A stretch of DNA of 8,049 nucleotides from Rhodocyclaceae bacterium UBA5602 (lineage in GTDB: Bacteria; Pseudomonadota; Gammaproteobacteria; Burkholderiales; Rhodocyclaceae). This document shows positions 6,528-8,049 of this stretch, in pieces. Each line of letters opens with the position of its first letter. The first letter of the stretch is position 1. Made by a program: the position numbers and the translations under genes. The stretch lies in NCBI GenBank assembly GCA_002424865.1, contig DILC01000027.1:6216-14264 (forward strand), given 5' to 3'. The notes below the pieces were generated by a model, which was not told the origin of the DNA, did no database searches, and saw nothing but the letters and a program-made list of their open reading frames with translations.

Positions 6528-7001
6528 TCAATCCCAGCCGCGATAATTTCGCCGACCGCCATCATGTCCAAACCCACGCCGCTCACCGCGCCACTCATGA
6601 TGGTCATCCCAGTCGTCACGACCATGACGAAAACCGTGAGGATGTCCATAAAACCCGCGCCCGCGCGGTTGCACATAAACCGCGTTGTATTCGTAATATT
6701 CTGGGCGGTAATAGGCTACCGGACGTGGTAGCGCATAAACTGGCGCATACACCGGCGCTGCCACATAGCGCTCGCGCCGCCTGCCATCCGTGGTGATGGC
6801 AACGCCCGTTGCCGCACCTAATGCGCCACCAATAATCGCGCCATCTCTGCCGCCCAACTGATTGCCAATGACCGCTCCGGCACCGCCGCCAATCAAGCCG
6901 CCCAAGAGCGCATCACCAGATCGTTCCCCCGCCTGTGCGCCACCTGCTGCCAGCAAAAGCGATGAGCAAAGAATCAGGATAAGTTTGTTTTTCGTTTTCA
7001 T
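6528..7001 (-). CDS. Secreted or membrane-associated glycine-zipper protein
   Basis: This 157-residue protein begins with a clear signal peptide: basic MKTKNK, a hydrophobic core, then AQA and probable cleavage before residue 25. Cys12 lacks a proper lipobox (LIL-C), so a lipoprotein is unlikely. Residues about 33-69 form a glycine zipper, with GG/GA/GN repeats in GGLIGGGAGAVIGNQLGG (34-51) and IIGGALGAATGVAI (56-69). This is the two-helix hairpin found in many small envelope proteins of the YMGG/Gly-zipper_2 type. Residues 79-111 are rich in Tyr, Pro and Val. The tail (112-157) is rich in Arg, Gly, His and Asp and is probably disordered. The ATG at 7001 is supported by GGAGGT on the reverse strand (7007-7012), 5 nt upstream. 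Function is unknown; envelope stress or membrane packing are common suggestions for the family. It lies downstream of the channel gene on the same strand with a 109-bp gap. Confidence 0.85.
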   Translation of the reverse strand: MKTKNKLILILCSSLLLAAGGAQAGERSGDALLGGLIGGGAGAVIGNQLGGRDGAIIGGALGAATGVAITTDGRRRERYVAAPVYAPVYALPRPVAYYRPEYYEYNAVYVQPRGRGFYGHPHGFRHGRDDWDDHHEWRGERRGFGHDGGRRNYRGWD

Positions 7002-7110
7002 GCGACACCTCCATTAACCGTTGGTCCTGCTGAACCGAGGCCAAAAGATAGCCTGACCATCCAGCGAAAGTGTATGCACAGGGTAATCATGTGTAAGCAA
7101 ACGTAAAAAA

Positions 7111-7998
7111 TCACCCTCCCCGCGCTATTCTCTCTTCATCATTTCGAACGCGTTCCTCACGGACAGCCTTAATCTCCGCCCGTAGCGCAACCACTTCCGC
7201 GTGCAGCAAGCGTATATCGTAGTGCATCTCGCGGCGCAGTTTTTTTTCATCTTCCTCGATGAAAAAAACAGCAATCGAAGCGGTTGTAAGCGACAGCATG
7301 CCAAACCCGATCACCACAGTGAAAATGGCAAAGAGCCGCGACGCCGTTGTAGTCGGCACAAAGTCTCCATAGCCCACCGTCGCCCCGGTAGCAAAAGCCA
7401 GCCACAAACCCTCACCATAGTTATGCACCGTGGGCTCCAGCCAGAAGAACACGAGGCCCGATAAAGCCAGCAAAATAGCCCCCGCCGCCAGCAACCAGAG
7501 CGTTATGGTGGCGCGGAACAACTCGCGCGCTATGGCCAATGTGCGTGCCAGCAGCAATGACGCCCACGCCACCCGCATGATGCGCGTAAGGGCTAGCCAC
7601 TGCTCCTCTATGCCAAACAAACTCGCGGCGGCGGCAGCGATAATGATCAAATCCAGCCAGTTACGCAGCGCATAGCGCACTGGCTGACGGCTCACTGACA
7701 TCATCCATAACAGCTCGGCACTAAAGGCAAAAAGAATCAGCCCATCCAACATGCGCCCGACATGATGCCAGCTAGCCTCAGGTGGCGAGAGATCAAACCA
7801 CAATGCAGGCAAAGCCAGCAGCGCCATCAAGGTCATCGGCCAGCGCAAGCGATGCGCCCATTGGTGCGCGGCCGGGGTATCGTGGGTAGCAACGCCACCC
7901 ACGCCAAAAAAAATGCGTATATCAAGCATCCCAAGATCATAACGCAGACATGCGAGAAACCTCTTGCGCCCGGTCAAATGGGGCGTGCAGTTTTGCAT
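7111..7998 (-). CDS. Voltage-gated-type potassium channel (six TM, TVGYGD filter, coiled-coil tail)
   Basis: This 295-residue inner-membrane protein passes K+. The pore region has the selectivity filter TGATVGYGDFVPTT (204-217) between a pore-lining helix at about 167-187 and another at about 221-247. Before it lie four further hydrophobic segments (about 53-69, 83-101, 113-129 and 136-156), as in a voltage-sensor domain. The S4-like segment has only scattered arginines (R139, R142, R152, R158), not a regular every-third-residue ladder, so voltage sensing may be weak. The tail (250-292) is highly charged with heptad-like spacing and probably forms a coiled coil for tetramer assembly; no RCK domain is present. 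The start is uncertain: ATG 7998 and ATG 7929 both lack a good Shine-Dalgarno site. The first 45 residues do not look like channel sequence, so a later start is possible. A T8 run lies at residues 29-31. Confidence 0.9.
   Translation of the reverse strand: MQNCTPHLTGRKRFLACLRYDLGMLDIRIFFGVGGVATHDTPAAHQWAHRLRWPMTLMALLALPALWFDLSPPEASWHHVGRMLDGLILFAFSAELLWMMSVSRQPVRYALRNWLDLIIIAAAAASLFGIEEQWLALTRIMRVAWASLLLARTLAIARELFRATITLWLLAAGAILLALSGLVFFWLEPTVHNYGEGLWLAFATGATVGYGDFVPTTTASRLFAIFTVVIGFGMLSLTTASIAVFFIEEDEKKLRREMHYDIRLLHAEVVALRAEIKAVREERVRNDEERIARGG
7881..7903. repeat. 7-bp inverted repeat in the channel's N-terminal coding region
   Basis: cgtgggt (7881-7887) pairs with acccacg (7897-7903) around a 9-nt loop. 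On the gene's strand it comes right after a run of eight T (complement of 7906-7913). It may be coincidental, or part of a 5' untranslated region if translation really starts further downstream. Confidence 0.35.
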
Positions 7999-8049
7999 CG
8001 CGCTTTAAATCGCTGCCCTTGCCTTGTTAGCGTGAAACAACGCCATTTG

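Noticed and set aside
6293..6676. Reverse-strand 127-residue frame spanning the relic and gap
   Set aside because: It crosses the 3' end of the glycine-zipper gene in another frame and the transposase relic, with no ribosome-binding site and no family resemblance.
1..8049. CRISPR arrays, tRNA or rRNA genes
   Set aside because: No regularly spaced repeats, no tRNA-like cloverleaf with a recognisable T-loop, and no ribosomal RNA sequence noticed on reading; a tRNAscan or Infernal run would settle it.

Overview
The window is about 8 kb of GC-rich proteobacterial DNA. Gene content, codon use and family resemblance (a compact SulP transporter with a STAS tail, a tandem universal stress protein, CPA2 antiporters, a YbdK-type ligase and an IS5-like transposase relic) fit a betaproteobacterium, perhaps from the Nitrosomonadales, Gallionellales or Methylophilales. 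That placement is inferred from resemblance, not from a marker gene.

Layout, left to right. Positions 1-141 hold the C-terminal end of a membrane protein, probably a cation:proton antiporter. It overlaps by 8 bp the start of a YbdK/GCS2 carboxylate-amine ligase (134-1267). A 402-bp non-coding gap follows. Its distal half (about 1474-1590) can fold into several hairpins, including alternative pairings and a possible pseudoknot, and looks like a cis-regulatory leader RNA. It lies directly upstream of a three-gene forward cluster: a SulP anion transporter (1670-3148), a two-domain universal stress protein (3165-4028) and a CPA2 cation:proton antiporter (4065-5456). A strong hairpin at 5463-5488 closes the cluster.

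Next is a decayed IS5-family insertion sequence. Its transposase (5676-6411) is broken by an internal deletion with frameshift, a second frameshift and loss of the C-terminal end. A perfect 11-bp inverted repeat covers its ribosome-binding region. The right-hand part is on the reverse strand: a secreted or membrane-associated glycine-zipper protein (7001 to 6528) and a six-TM voltage-gated-type potassium channel with a TVGYGD filter (7998 to 7111).

The common theme is ion traffic and stress: one or two cation:proton antiporters, an anion transporter with a regulatory STAS domain, a K+ channel, a stress-sensor protein and an enzyme related to glutamate-cysteine ligase. The most interesting item is the structured leader in front of the SulP-Usp-antiporter cluster. 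By position and cargo it could be an ion-responsive riboswitch, but its class cannot be identified by eye.
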